Shown here: positions 33,392-42,405 of the stretch, one piece after another
Position numbering within the stretch: position 1 is the stretch's first letter
How the letters are laid out: the number at the start of each line of letters is the position of its first letter
Source of the DNA: FEB-22 sp003105195
Lineage (GTDB): Bacteria > Pseudomonadota > Alphaproteobacteria > Rhizobiales > Xanthobacteraceae
NCBI GenBank assembly: GCA_027493405.1
Contig: JAOSKV010000001.1
Span: forward strand, 1,193,053 to 1,257,052
Length of the DNA stretch: 64,000 nt
Direction of reading: 5' to 3'
Notes under the pieces: generated by a model
Database searches by the model: none
Seen by the model: only the letters and a program-made list of their open reading frames with translations
What the model was told of the DNA's origin: nothing
Program-made: the position numbers and the translations under genes

Positions 33392-33817
33392 TCAGCGCAT
33401 CGACATAGTCACAGCCGCGTGTGAGACGGGAGGCGCCAGCGCTTGCGTGGTGGACACCGGCTCGTTGAGGGCAAGCGAGGAGGCCGACAGGACGACCGCC
33501 ATGCCGGCCGCCCCCTTGGCGAAGCGCAGCAGCAGCTCCCGGAAGGTGTCCCGGGCCCAGCCCGGGTCCGGGGGCGGGGGCTGATCCTCCAGGTGCTTCA
33601 GGAGCTTCCAGGGCTCGACCCGGGTCACCCGGTCGGCGGTGAGCAGCACCGCGCGCAGGATCAGCACGAGTGCGTAGGCGAGGGCGATGTTGGCCGCGAT
33701 GCCGAAGGCGATCGCCGGCTGGAAGCTGAAGCCGACCATCAGGGTGGCGGCCGCCAGGGTGACGAAGCCGGCGTCGCGCGCCAGTGCGAACACGGCGAAT
33801 CGGCGAAACGGGTCCAT
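33392..33817 (-). CDS. Small membrane protein of unknown function (B)
   Basis: A 141-residue protein starting at ATG 33817 (MDPFRRFAVFALARDAGFVT). It has three hydrophobic segments, two in the first 65 residues and one near residue 110. The middle loop RVTRVEPWKLLKHLEDQPPP corresponds in place to the RKTEMWLYLPKDFRPP loop of protein A. Together with its neighbours it may form a small-subunit membrane complex, which is inferred only from clustering. Confidence 0.7.
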   Translation of the reverse strand: MDPFRRFAVFALARDAGFVTLAAATLMVGFSFQPAIAFGIAANIALAYALVLILRAVLLTADRVTRVEPWKLLKHLEDQPPPPDPGWARDTFRELLLRFAKGAAGMAVVLSASSLALNEPVSTTQALAPPVSHAAVTMSMR

Positions 33818-33992
33818 GGCGCCATCTCCGCTGCGACACCAGGGCATCCTTTCCCAAACCCGCGAGGCGGTCCGCGGTTCCGCCTGCCGGGGCGGCGAAT
33901 CATAGACCCTGTGCTGTGGCGGCTTTGCGGCCGGCCGGCGCAGCGGCGGGGGCGCGGCCGTCCGGGGTGAGCCGCAGCCGCAGGCGGCGGCG

Positions 33993-34316
33993 CTACAGGC
34001 CGATCTCGAGGAAATTGCCGATCGCCGGTATCGCCAGGATGGCGGTGCCGGCGAGCCAGATCCACAGCGAGGCCTCGGTCGAGTCCCCCTGGACGCCGGC
34101 GAAGCGCTCGTAGATGGCGGCCGGGATCCCGCCGACGATCACGGTGGCAGTCCCGAGCATGAGAGAGGAGAAGTAGAGGATGAGGGACTCGCTGCCGAAC
34201 AGCGGGACCACCATGAACATCTTTGCGAAGATGTAGGCGAACACGCGCAACGGGCTGAACATGCCGTTGATCATGCCGAAGAAGGCGATGCCGATGTAGT
34301 AGAATTGGTGGTTCAT
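33993..34316 (-). CDS. Small membrane protein of unknown function (C)
   Basis: A 107-residue, very hydrophobic protein with about three helices. It begins MNHQFYYIGIAFFGMINGMF and ends LAGTAILAIPAIGNFLEIGL; a short loop has AAIYERFAGVQGDSTEAS. No recognised family. It starts 10 bases after the YggT-like gene stop, so the two are probably one operon. Confidence 0.75.
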   Translation of the reverse strand: MNHQFYYIGIAFFGMINGMFSPLRVFAYIFAKMFMVVPLFGSESLILYFSSLMLGTATVIVGGIPAAIYERFAGVQGDSTEASLWIWLAGTAILAIPAIGNFLEIGL

Positions 34317-34326
34317 CGCGCGCCCC

Positions 34327-34605
34327 TCAGCTCGTGGGCGCCAGCGTGCCGGCGAGCAGCACCACCAGCAGCACGCGCAGCCAGAACAGCCACACGAAAC
34401 CGAACAGCCACAGCACGACCGGCGCCGCCGCCTTGGGCGTCACCAGGGCGACGACCGCGACCACGGGGTCCGTGAGCCGGCAGAAGAAGCGCCAGATGTA
34501 GTTCGGCGACTCCGGCGGCACGATCAGGCCGAGCAGCACGCGGCCGAGCAGCGTGTACATGACGATCGCCAGCAGATAGTCGGGAATCTGGTACCAGAAC
34601 GGCAT
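34327..34605 (-). CDS. YggT-like small membrane protein
   Basis: A 92-residue protein with two helices that begins MPFWYQIPDYLLAIVMYTLL. The segment RFFCRLTDPVVAVVALVTPK resembles the conserved R-F-x-x-LTDP/EP-x-x-x-P-x-R-x-x-x-P region of YggT proteins, but is degenerate. It is the first gene of a run of five small membrane proteins on the minus strand, located just after the terminator of the symporter gene. Confidence 0.7.
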   Translation of the reverse strand: MPFWYQIPDYLLAIVMYTLLGRVLLGLIVPPESPNYIWRFFCRLTDPVVAVVALVTPKAAAPVVLWLFGFVWLFWLRVLLVVLLAGTLAPTS

Positions 34606-34679
34606 GGCGAGGGGCGCCGGATGAAGGGCTCGTGACGGATCGCGCGCACAATGGCGTCCATGCGCCCGGCCGGCAAGGC

Positions 34680-34709
34680 AAAAAAGCGGGGTCCCGAGGG
34701 ACCCCGCTC
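34680..34709 (-). terminator. Rho-independent terminator of the symporter gene
   Basis: An 11-bp perfect stem (AGCGGGGTCCC / GGGACCCCGCT, loop GA) is followed on the minus strand by seven T residues (A-run 34680-34686 on plus). It begins 21 bases past the symporter stop and separates it from the cluster of small membrane proteins. Confidence 0.9.
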
Positions 34710-34729
34710 CGGCCGACCGGCACCGCCGA

Positions 34730-36706
34730 TCAGGTCTTCTCTTCCAGGATCGTGCGGCCCCGCGGCTTGCGGATCTCGTCGATGAGAGCCTGCATCTCCC
34801 GCGACGGCTCCTTGCCCAGGAGGCTGACGACGATCATCACGAGGAAGCCGAGCGGCATCCCCAGGAGACCGCAGTTGATGTTGTTGAGGCCGAACCAGCC
34901 CACTTTGGAGGCGAGCGGGTTTGCGGCGCCCGCCGGCACGTCGGCGAGCCACTTGGCATCGGCCATGACCTGCGCCACGTTGACGAGCGGTGCGCCGGTC
35001 GTCGGGTTGGTCAGGGCGGTCATGCCGAAGTAGCTCACCCCGGCCTGCGGGTAGTACCGCGTGGTGACCAGGTAGAACACGCACAGGCCGAAGCCCGCGA
35101 TGATGCCTGCCACCGCGCCGGCCGTGGTCGTGCGCTTCCACCAGATGCCCATGACCAGGGCCGGGAAGTTGCCCGCCATGGCGAGGGAGAACGCCCAGCC
35201 CACCATGGCCAGGATGTCTCCGGGCTTGGTCGAGGCCAGGTAGGCGGCGAACACGGCCACGACGATGAGCAACACGCGCGCCACGACCAGCCGGCGGGCC
35301 GTCGGAGCGTTCGGGTCGATCATCTTGTAGTAGATGTCGTGGCTGAGCGCGTTGGCGATGGCGAGCAGCAGGCCGTCGGCGGTCGAGAGCGCCGCGGCGA
35401 GACCACCGGCCGCAACCAGGCCGGAGATCACGTAGGGAAGGCCCGCGATCTCCGGGGTGGAGAGCACGATCACGTCCGTGTTGATCACGAAGTCCTGCAG
35501 CCGGACGACGCCCGGATGGCCGGCGATCGCCTTGCACGCCGCCGCGATGGCCGCGGGATCGATGGCGTCCTTGCCGCAGATCTTGATCAGGCCGAGCTGG
35601 CCCCACTGGAACAGCCAGGGCCGGATCGCGTCGAGATCGCGGCCGATGACGTTGGTGTACACCTCCAGCTTCGAGAACGCCGCATAGGCCGGCGCCGAGA
35701 AGTAGAGCAGGAAGATGAACAGCAGCGACCAGGCCACCGACTGCCGCGCCTCACGCACGCTCGGCGTGGTGAAGTAGCGCATCAGGATGTGCGGCAGCGA
35801 CGCCGTGCCCACCATCATGCAGAAGATGATGCCGAAGAAGTTCAGCGGGCTGTAGGTGAAGAACGGGGCGGTATGCGGCTTGAGGGCCGCGGTGCTCGCC
35901 AGGTTCTGCGCCAGCATCGCACCTTCGCGCGCCGTGATGTCCTGGATCGCCGCCCCGTAGGTGAGCTGCGGGATCGGGATCCCGTACTTCTGGGTCGAGA
36001 GGATCACGATCGGCACCAGGTAGGCGATGATCAGCACGATGTACTGGGCGACCTGGGTCCAGGTCACCGCCCGCATGCCGCCCAGCATCGAGCAGAGCAG
36101 GATGCCGGCCAGCCCGACGAACACGGCCACCTCGAACGGCATTCCCAGGAAGCGGGAGGCGATGATGCCCGTGCCGTAGATCTGCGCCGTCACATAGGTG
36201 AACGAGCAGCACACCAGCACGATGACGGCCAGGAAGCGCGCGAAGTTGCCGCCGAAGCGGAAGGCCATGAAGTCCGGAACCGTGTAGGCGCCGAACTTGC
36301 GCAGGTAGGGGCCGACCAGGATCGACACCAGCACGTAGCCGCCGGTCCAGCCGAGCACCCAGGCGAGGCCGTCATAGCCGAGCAGGAACAGGGTGCCCGC
36401 CATGCCGACGAAGGAGGCCGCCGACATCCAGTCGGCGCCGGTCGCCATGCCGTTGTAGAAGGCCGGCACGCTGCGTCCCGCGACGTAGTATTCGGAGATC
36501 TGCATCGTTCGCGACATCACGCCGATGATGGCGTAGACCGCCAGCGTGAAGAACACGAACAGATAGCCGATGACCCGGTTCGGGACGCCGACCTGCTCGA
36601 GGATCGCGAGCAGGATCACGAAGCCGAGGAAGCCGCCCGTGTAGACGGCGTAGATGCGTCCGAGGTTGCTGATGAAATCCTGGGAGCCTGAGGTCTGAGT
36701 TGCCAT
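34730..36706 (-). CDS. Sodium:solute symporter (DUF4212-associated, acetate-type)
   Basis: A 658-residue SSS-family transporter with about 13 helices. It begins FISNLGRIYAVYTGGFLGFV after ATG 36706 with a GAGGGAGAGA ribosome-binding site. SEYYVAGRSVPAFYNGMATG and ADWMSAASFVGMAGTLFLLG form the sodium and substrate region. ALSTADGLLLAIANALSHD is another family hallmark. It pairs with the DUF4212 small subunit 13 bases upstream. Related pairs (VC_2704/VC_2705 type) sit next to the CrbS/CrbR acetate regulators, which are also present here, so acetate or a similar short monocarboxylate is the likely substrate. Confidence 0.88.
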   Translation of the reverse strand: MATQTSGSQDFISNLGRIYAVYTGGFLGFVILLAILEQVGVPNRVIGYLFVFFTLAVYAIIGVMSRTMQISEYYVAGRSVPAFYNGMATGADWMSAASFVGMAGTLFLLGYDGLAWVLGWTGGYVLVSILVGPYLRKFGAYTVPDFMAFRFGGNFARFLAVIVLVCCSFTYVTAQIYGTGIIASRFLGMPFEVAVFVGLAGILLCSMLGGMRAVTWTQVAQYIVLIIAYLVPIVILSTQKYGIPIPQLTYGAAIQDITAREGAMLAQNLASTAALKPHTAPFFTYSPLNFFGIIFCMMVGTASLPHILMRYFTTPSVREARQSVAWSLLFIFLLYFSAPAYAAFSKLEVYTNVIGRDLDAIRPWLFQWGQLGLIKICGKDAIDPAAIAAACKAIAGHPGVVRLQDFVINTDVIVLSTPEIAGLPYVISGLVAAGGLAAALSTADGLLLAIANALSHDIYYKMIDPNAPTARRLVVARVLLIVVAVFAAYLASTKPGDILAMVGWAFSLAMAGNFPALVMGIWWKRTTTAGAVAGIIAGFGLCVFYLVTTRYYPQAGVSYFGMTALTNPTTGAPLVNVAQVMADAKWLADVPAGAANPLASKVGWFGLNNINCGLLGMPLGFLVMIVVSLLGKEPSREMQALIDEIRKPRGRTILEEKT

Positions 36707-36719
36707 GGTGATCTCTCCC

Positions 36720-36986
36720 TCAGTCCTCGGCGACGCCGTGCTCGCGGTCGATCCGGTCCTGCTGCTTCGCAAAGACGAACAGCATGATCACGAACGCGGC
36801 CAGCGAGCCCTGGGCAGCCATGTAGAAGCCGAGCGGGAAGCCCAGGATCGGAATGGTGATCTTGTTGAGCGGAACCACGAACATGTGGATGACGTATCCG
36901 AAGAAGAACCAGATCCCGAGATGCGTCAGCATCAGGTTCGTGGTTCGCTTCCAGTGTGCAGCATCGTTGGCGCTGGTGTCCTGCAC
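36720..36986 (-). CDS. DUF4212 small subunit of the symporter
   Basis: An 88-residue protein from a GTG start at 36986, which has a strong AAGGAGG site upstream; an open frame to 37112 has no family similarity. It shows HWKRTTNLMLTHLGIWFFFG and PLNKITIPILGFPLGFYMAA across two helices and ends in a charged tail. DUF4212 proteins are cotranscribed small partners of SSS symporters. The symporter starts 13 bases downstream. Confidence 0.88.
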   Translation of the reverse strand: MQDTSANDAAHWKRTTNLMLTHLGIWFFFGYVIHMFVVPLNKITIPILGFPLGFYMAAQGSLAAFVIMLFVFAKQQDRIDREHGVAED

Positions 36987-37410
36987 GGCCCGTACCCTCC
37001 TTGCCGGTGCGGCCGCGCGCAGAGCGACGGTCGCACGTGTTGTCGATCGAGGGGCGCCCGACCGACGGGACGCCTGGCCTTGAGCCCCCATTTCCACGCC
37101 GCCGTTTCCCATTCTGCAGGCGGGCTGCGGCGGCGATTACAAAAAAGTAACACTAGGTGGCGCGGGCGCCTTATAAGACTTTCGGCCAAGGCAAGCGGAT
37201 AGGCCGTCGCGTCCCTGGGTTTTTTTTGCGGCGCAGCACCGGTCGTCCACAGCTTCGTCGGGCCGCGACGAGGACGGCTTCGTGCGCGTCGCATGCCGCG
37301 CGATTCGCCCCCGGCGCGGCTTGCGTCGTGGCCGCGGGGTTCGAAGATGACTCGGACGAGCCGTTTGACCGGTCGCACGGGTCGCCGATTGTGAGCACGG
37401 GGTCGAACGC
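36987..37410. other. Intergenic region between divergent symporter and regulator genes
   Basis: About 420 bases with no gene. It must hold the promoters of the DUF4212-symporter operon (leftward) and the response regulator (rightward). Visible features are a short GGCGC-GG-GCGCC inverted repeat (37159-37170) followed by TTATAA, a GTAACAC stretch at 37147-37153, and a T-run at 37220-37227. None can be assigned with confidence. Confidence 0.4.
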
Positions 37411-38085
37411 TTGAACGAGACCGCCTACCGCCTGATCATCGCGGACGACCATCCCCTGTTCCGCGGCGCCCTGCGCGAAGCCGTGTCCGGGCTCCTGGCG
37501 GGGGCCGAGATCGCCGAGGCCGGCACCTTCGAGGAGGCGGCGGCCCTGCTCGATCGCGGCGGGGAGATCGACCTCGCGCTGCTCGACCTCGCCATGCCGG
37601 GGGTGCGCGGCTTCTCGGGGCTGATGTATCTGCGGGCCCAATATCCGAGCGTGCCGGTGGTGGTGGTCTCGGCGAGCGACGACCCGGCGGTGATCCGGCG
37701 CTGCATGGATTTCGGAGCTTCGGGATTCATCCCCAAGACCCTCGACGTCGAATCGATGCGCGCGGCGATCTCCCGCGTGCTCGAGGGCGGCGTCTGGACC
37801 CCGCCCGACGTGGACCTGGAGAGCCGGGCGGACGCCGAATCGGCCGATCTCATGGCGCGGCTCGCGACCCTGACGCCCCAGCAGGTGCGCGTCCTGATGA
37901 TGCTGTCGGAGGGGCTGCTCAACAAGCAGATCGCCTATTCGCTCAACGTCTCCGAGGCGACCGTGAAGGCGCACGTGTCCGCCATCCTGCAGAAGCTCGG
38001 CGTGGAGAGCCGCACCCAGGCCGTGATCGCGGCCGCCAAGATCGAGCTCGGCCAGTGGTCGCAGCCCGCCGCGAGCGGATCCTGA
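37411..38085 (+). CDS. LuxR-type response regulator (CrbR/ErdR-like)
   Basis: A 224-residue regulator. The receiver domain has acidic residues D12 D13 and the phosphorylation site D59 in LLDLAMPGVRG, and the switch lysine in GFIPKTLD. The C-terminal GerE domain is LTPQQVRVLMMLSEGLLNKQ followed by VSEATVKAHVSAILQKLGV. The start is taken as TTG at 37411; no better start is seen. It lies 4 bases from the convergent hybrid kinase and faces away from the symporter. In Vibrio and Pseudomonas the CrbR/ErdR partner of such kinases activates acetyl-CoA synthetase and acetate uptake. Confidence 0.85.
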   Translation: MNETAYRLIIADDHPLFRGALREAVSGLLAGAEIAEAGTFEEAAALLDRGGEIDLALLDLAMPGVRGFSGLMYLRAQYPSVPVVVVSASDDPAVIRRCMDFGASGFIPKTLDVESMRAAISRVLEGGVWTPPDVDLESRADAESADLMARLATLTPQQVRVLMMLSEGLLNKQIAYSLNVSEATVKAHVSAILQKLGVESRTQAVIAAAKIELGQWSQPAASGS

Positions 38086-38089
38086 CCGG

Positions 38090-41000
38090 CTATTCGGCCG
38101 CCGCGACCCGGTGCACCCGCCACTGGGCGAGCAGGGCGCGCAGCGCGGCCGGCTTGACCGGCTTGTGGAGCACCTGGATGTCGCGCTTGCGCGCGTCCTC
38201 GCGCACATGCGGGCTGCGGTCCGCCGTGATCAGGATCGCCGGCAGGTCCGCGCCGAGCCGCCAGCGCAGCTCGCCGATCGCGTCGATGCCGTTGCCTTCG
38301 TCGAGGTGGTAGTCGACCAAGAGCCCGCTCAGCGCCGGCTTCGTCGCGGCCAGCTCCGCCAGCGCCGACTCGAGGTCCGCCGCCTTGTGCACCCGGCAGC
38401 CCCAGCCGCCGAGCAGCGCCTCCATGCCGTCGAGGATCTTGGGCTCGTTGTCGATGCACAGCACCGTCGTGCCGGCGAGGCGGCCGGCCTCGACCCGCTG
38501 CGGCTCGCTCGCCTGCTGGGCCTGGCTCGGCAGCGCGGTCGCGACCGGCACCGTGATCGAGAACTGCGAGCCGCGCCCCGGCACCGACTGCAGGTCGAGC
38601 TTGTGGTCGAGCACGCGCGCGATGCGCTCGACGATCGAGAGGCCGAGGCCGAGGCCGCGCGCCACCTTGGCGCCCTGGTCGAGCCGGTGGAACTCCTTGA
38701 AGACCGCACGCCGTTTCGACTGCGGAATGCCGAGGCCGGTGTCGTAGACGTCGATGCGCAGGCGCCCCTTGTGGCGCCGGCAGCCGACCAGGACCTTGCC
38801 CTTGGGCGTGTACTTGATCGCGTTCGACACCAGGTTCTGCAGCACGCGCCGCAGCAGCCGGCGGTCCGAGCGCACCAGGGCCGAGCAGGGGACGAAGACG
38901 AGCTCGAGCCCCTTCTCGCGCGCGAGCGGCGCGAACTCCACCTCGAGCTGGCGCAACAGGTCGTTGATCCGCACCGAGCCGAATTCCGGCTTCATCGCGC
39001 CGGTGTCGAGCCGCGAGATGTCGAGGATCGCCCCGAGGATCTCCTCGATCGCCTCGAGCGAGGCGTCGACGTTGCCGACCAGGCGGGCGTCCTCGCCGCT
39101 GCCCTGCCGCTCGACCAGGCTCGTCACGTAGAGGCGCGCCGCGTTGAGCGGCTGCAGGATGTCGTGGCTGGCGGCGGCGAGGAACCGCGTCTTCGAGACG
39201 TTCGCCTCGTCGGCGTCCGCCTTGGCGCGCGCCAGCGCGGCGTTGAGGCGCATCAGCTCCTCGGTGCGCTCCTTGACGCGCCGCTCCAGCGTCTCGTTCG
39301 CCCGCTCCAGCGCGTCGGCGGCCTCCACGCTCGCCGTGATGTCGGTGAGCGTGGTGACGATGCCGCCGTCCGGCATCGGATGCACGCGCGCCTCGATCAC
39401 CAGCCCCCGGTCCGCATAGCGCTCGAGGATCGGTCCGGAGCCGGCCAGGTAGCGTTCGATGCGGTTCTGCACGACGTCGTCCATCGGCCCGGGGCCGGGC
39501 GCCCCGTGCTCCGCATTGTGGCGCAGGATCTCGTCCAGCCCGATGCCGACCCGCACCATGGCGGGCGGCAGCTCGAGGATCTCGCCGTAGTGGCGGTTCC
39601 AGCACACGAGCCGCAGTTCCTTGTCGAACACCGCGATGCCCTGGCGCACGTGGTCGAGCGCGGTCTGCAGGATCTCGCGGTTGTACTGGATCGCCGCATT
39701 GGCGTCGTCGAGCAGCTTCAGCGCCGCCTTGGTGGACACGTTGCGCTTGCGCAGCAGCAGCGAGAGCACCAGGCGCGAGGACGCGGTGCCGATGGCCGAG
39801 GCGAGCAGGTGCTCGGCGTAGCGCAGCAGGTGGAAGTCGGCCTCCTGCTTGGGATCGAGCCCGATGCCGCGCGCGGCCGCGAAGCTCTCGAAGGACGAGC
39901 GGGTGCGCTCCTCGCCGAGATAGCGCGCGACCGTCGTGGTCAGCTCCTCGACCGTCACCGAGGAGCGCCACAGGCGGAAGCTCGGCGTCATCGGGTCGAG
40001 GCCCGAGGGCACGAACAGGTTCGCCTGCAGCCGCTCGATCGAGGTGGGCTCCCGTACGCGCGAGAACGCCACATAGGCGAGCACGTTGAGGGTGAGGCTC
40101 CAGAGCACGCCGTGCACGAGCGGCGGGAGGTCGAGGCCGAGCAGGCCCTGGGGCCGCAGCCAGGCGATGCCCCACGGGCCCTGCGAGAGCACCGAGGAGC
40201 CGATCAGGCCGGCATCGGCGAAGCTCGGCAGCAGCAGCGTGTAGGCCCAGGTGAGGATGCCGACCGTCATCCCCGCCATGGCGCCGGCGGCGGTGCCGCG
40301 CCGCCAGATCAGCCCGCCGAAGAAGGCGGGCGCGAACTGGGCGACCGCCGCGAACGAGAGCAGGCCGATCGAGGCGAGCTGCGCATCCCCGGCCGAGCGG
40401 TAGTACATGTAGGCGAGCAGCAGGATCACGAGGATCGCGATCCGCCGCACCTTGAGCAGCAGCGCGCCGACGTCGCCGCGCCCCGACAGCAGCGCCTCGC
40501 GCCGCTGCAGCACCAGCGGCACGATGAGGTCGTTCGACGCCATGATCGCGAGCGCGACGGTCTCGACGATCACCATGGCGGTCGCCGCCGACAGCCCGCC
40601 CACGAAGGCCGCGATCGTGAGCAGGTCGGAGCCCGCGTGCAGCGGCAGTGCCAGCACGAACATGTCGCTGTCGACGCTGCCGCGCGGGAAGATCAGGAGG
40701 CCCGCGATCGCGATCGGCACCACGAACAGGTTGATCAGCACGAGATAGATCGGGAACAGCCAGGCCGCGCGGCGGATCTCGGCCTCGCTGTTGTTCTCGA
40801 CCACCGTCACGTGGAACTGCCGCGGCAGCAGCACGATCGCGACCGTCGACAGGAGGATCATCGCGAACCAGGTGCCCAGCTGCGGCTCGCGGGTGAGGAT
40901 CGCCGCCGTCTCGGCGCGCTCCATCGCCCGCGAGAACAGATCCCGCGGACCCTCGAACATCCAGAAGGTCACGAAGGTGCCGACCGCGACGAAGGCGACG

Positions 41001-41614
41001 AGCTTGACGAGCGACTCGGCTGCGATCGCGAGCATCAGCCCGTCCTGGTGCTCGGTGGCGTCGATGTGGCGCGTGCCGAACAGCACCGCGAAGGCCGCCA
41101 TCGACAAGGCGACGAACAGCGCCATGTCGCCGAACACCGGCTGCATGCCGCCCGGGCTCGCGTCGAGATGCGCGAGCACGGTACCGAGCGACGCGGAGAC
41201 CGCCTTGAGCTGCAGCGCGATGTACGGAATCGTGCCGACGATCGCGATCAGCGCCACCGTCGCCGCGACCGTCTGGTGCTTGCCGTAGCGCGCCGCGATG
41301 AAGTCGGCGATCGACGTGATGTTCTGCGCCTTGGCGAGCCGCACGATGCGCATGATCAGCGGCGCCGCGATGCCGATCATCAGGATCGGGCCGATATAGA
41401 TGGTCAGGAAGTCGTAGCCGGTGCGCGAGGCGAGTCCGACCGAGCCGAAGAAGGTCCACGACGTGCAGTAGATCGCGAGCGAGAGCGGGTAGATCAGCAG
41501 CCGCGTGCGCCGGCCGCTCTCACGCAGGCGCAGACGGTCGCCCCAGCTCGCCACCACGAACAGGAGGCAGATATAGCCGAGCGCGACCGCGATGACGACC
41601 CAGCCTTGCAGCAT
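38090..41614 (-). CDS. Transporter-fused hybrid histidine kinase (CrbS/MxtR type)
   Basis: A 1174-residue protein. Residues 1 to about 520 form an SSS/SLC5-like transporter domain with about 13 helices (CTSWTFFGSVGLASRTGYDF, IADFIAARYGKHQTVAATVA). A PAS domain follows (GIAVFDKELRLVCWNRHYGE), then a coiled coil, then the dimerisation domain with H817 in AAASHDILQPLNAARL, a HATPase domain (LGLGLSIVERIARVL), and a C-terminal receiver with D1101 in GLLVDYHLDEGNGID. This is the layout of CrbS/MxtR, sensors of the acetate switch. It is convergent with the LuxR-type regulator, its probable partner. The extra receiver suggests a phosphorelay or a sink. Confidence 0.92.
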   Translation of the reverse strand: MLQGWVVIAVALGYICLLFVVASWGDRLRLRESGRRTRLLIYPLSLAIYCTSWTFFGSVGLASRTGYDFLTIYIGPILMIGIAAPLIMRIVRLAKAQNITSIADFIAARYGKHQTVAATVALIAIVGTIPYIALQLKAVSASLGTVLAHLDASPGGMQPVFGDMALFVALSMAAFAVLFGTRHIDATEHQDGLMLAIAAESLVKLVAFVAVGTFVTFWMFEGPRDLFSRAMERAETAAILTREPQLGTWFAMILLSTVAIVLLPRQFHVTVVENNSEAEIRRAAWLFPIYLVLINLFVVPIAIAGLLIFPRGSVDSDMFVLALPLHAGSDLLTIAAFVGGLSAATAMVIVETVALAIMASNDLIVPLVLQRREALLSGRGDVGALLLKVRRIAILVILLLAYMYYRSAGDAQLASIGLLSFAAVAQFAPAFFGGLIWRRGTAAGAMAGMTVGILTWAYTLLLPSFADAGLIGSSVLSQGPWGIAWLRPQGLLGLDLPPLVHGVLWSLTLNVLAYVAFSRVREPTSIERLQANLFVPSGLDPMTPSFRLWRSSVTVEELTTTVARYLGEERTRSSFESFAAARGIGLDPKQEADFHLLRYAEHLLASAIGTASSRLVLSLLLRKRNVSTKAALKLLDDANAAIQYNREILQTALDHVRQGIAVFDKELRLVCWNRHYGEILELPPAMVRVGIGLDEILRHNAEHGAPGPGPMDDVVQNRIERYLAGSGPILERYADRGLVIEARVHPMPDGGIVTTLTDITASVEAADALERANETLERRVKERTEELMRLNAALARAKADADEANVSKTRFLAAASHDILQPLNAARLYVTSLVERQGSGEDARLVGNVDASLEAIEEILGAILDISRLDTGAMKPEFGSVRINDLLRQLEVEFAPLAREKGLELVFVPCSALVRSDRRLLRRVLQNLVSNAIKYTPKGKVLVGCRRHKGRLRIDVYDTGLGIPQSKRRAVFKEFHRLDQGAKVARGLGLGLSIVERIARVLDHKLDLQSVPGRGSQFSITVPVATALPSQAQQASEPQRVEAGRLAGTTVLCIDNEPKILDGMEALLGGWGCRVHKAADLESALAELAATKPALSGLLVDYHLDEGNGIDAIGELRWRLGADLPAILITADRSPHVREDARKRDIQVLHKPVKPAALRALLAQWRVHRVAAAE

Positions 41615-41756
41615 GGCGGCTCCTGGGCCACTGTGGCGGCGAGACGCCGAGACGGCCCCGTCCCGTCAAGGTCAACACAGAAGGCGACGCCTTGTCCATC
41701 GGATCGGCGCCGCGCGTCCCGTCCGCGGTCAACGCCGCGGGCCACCCGGAGGGCCC

Positions 41757-42371
41757 ATGGGGCTGTTGGATCTGTTCCGCCGTGCGCCGGCGATCCGCGC
41801 CCCGGAGGCGCTCGCCGACTTCATCGACGAGCGCTCGGCCTTCCTGGTGCAGAAGGGGATCTACGAATACACCCGCGCCCGCGCCGGCCCGTTCTCCCGC
41901 ATCCTGCTGGTGGAGCCCGCCTTCATCGAGGAGATCGACCGCGCGCGCTGGCAGGCCTATCCGCTCGGGCTCGCCATGGTCGGCGAGCTGGTCGAGGGGA
42001 TGCTTCGCCCGGACGCCGGCGAGCGGCAGGCCGACGTGCGGGACGGGCTGAACGGGCTCGTCCTCTCGGTCTTCGACCGCTATCCGCCTCCGCCGCAGCT
42101 CGATGCGGCGACCTGGAGCGCCTTGCGCGAGGAGCTGCAGCGCCGACTCGATCGCATCGGCTCGCATCCGGTCAAGCCCGTCAAGGACATCGCCGAGCCG
42201 TTCTGGGACCGCTATTTCAAGCTCATGCCGGTGCACGAGAAGCTGCGCTCCCGCGACGAGGGGACCACGCGTGCCTACCTGCAGCTCACCCTGATCAACA
42301 TCCACGACGACCTGACCAAGCGGCTGGACGCCGCCGTGCTGGTCGAGGCGTTGCGCGCCGAGGTCCGCTGA
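41757..42371 (+). CDS. Conserved protein of unknown function at the acetate-switch locus
   Basis: A 204-residue soluble, mostly helical protein from ATG 41757 with a GGAGGG site. It contains FLVQKGIYEYTRARAGPFSR, WQAYPLGLAMVGELVEGMLR and FWDRYFKLMPVHEKLRSRDE, which are regularly spaced helices without catalytic motifs I recognise. Similar genes accompany the exonuclease/CBS nucleotidyltransferase and CrbS genes in other bacteria. It is 34 bases upstream of the fusion protein and divergent from the kinase. Confidence 0.75.
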   Translation: MGLLDLFRRAPAIRAPEALADFIDERSAFLVQKGIYEYTRARAGPFSRILLVEPAFIEEIDRARWQAYPLGLAMVGELVEGMLRPDAGERQADVRDGLNGLVLSVFDRYPPPPQLDAATWSALREELQRRLDRIGSHPVKPVKDIAEPFWDRYFKLMPVHEKLRSRDEGTTRAYLQLTLINIHDDLTKRLDAAVLVEALRAEVR

Positions 42372-42405
42372 GCCAGAGTTGCGGATCTCGCAGGGGGGGA
42401 CGGCC

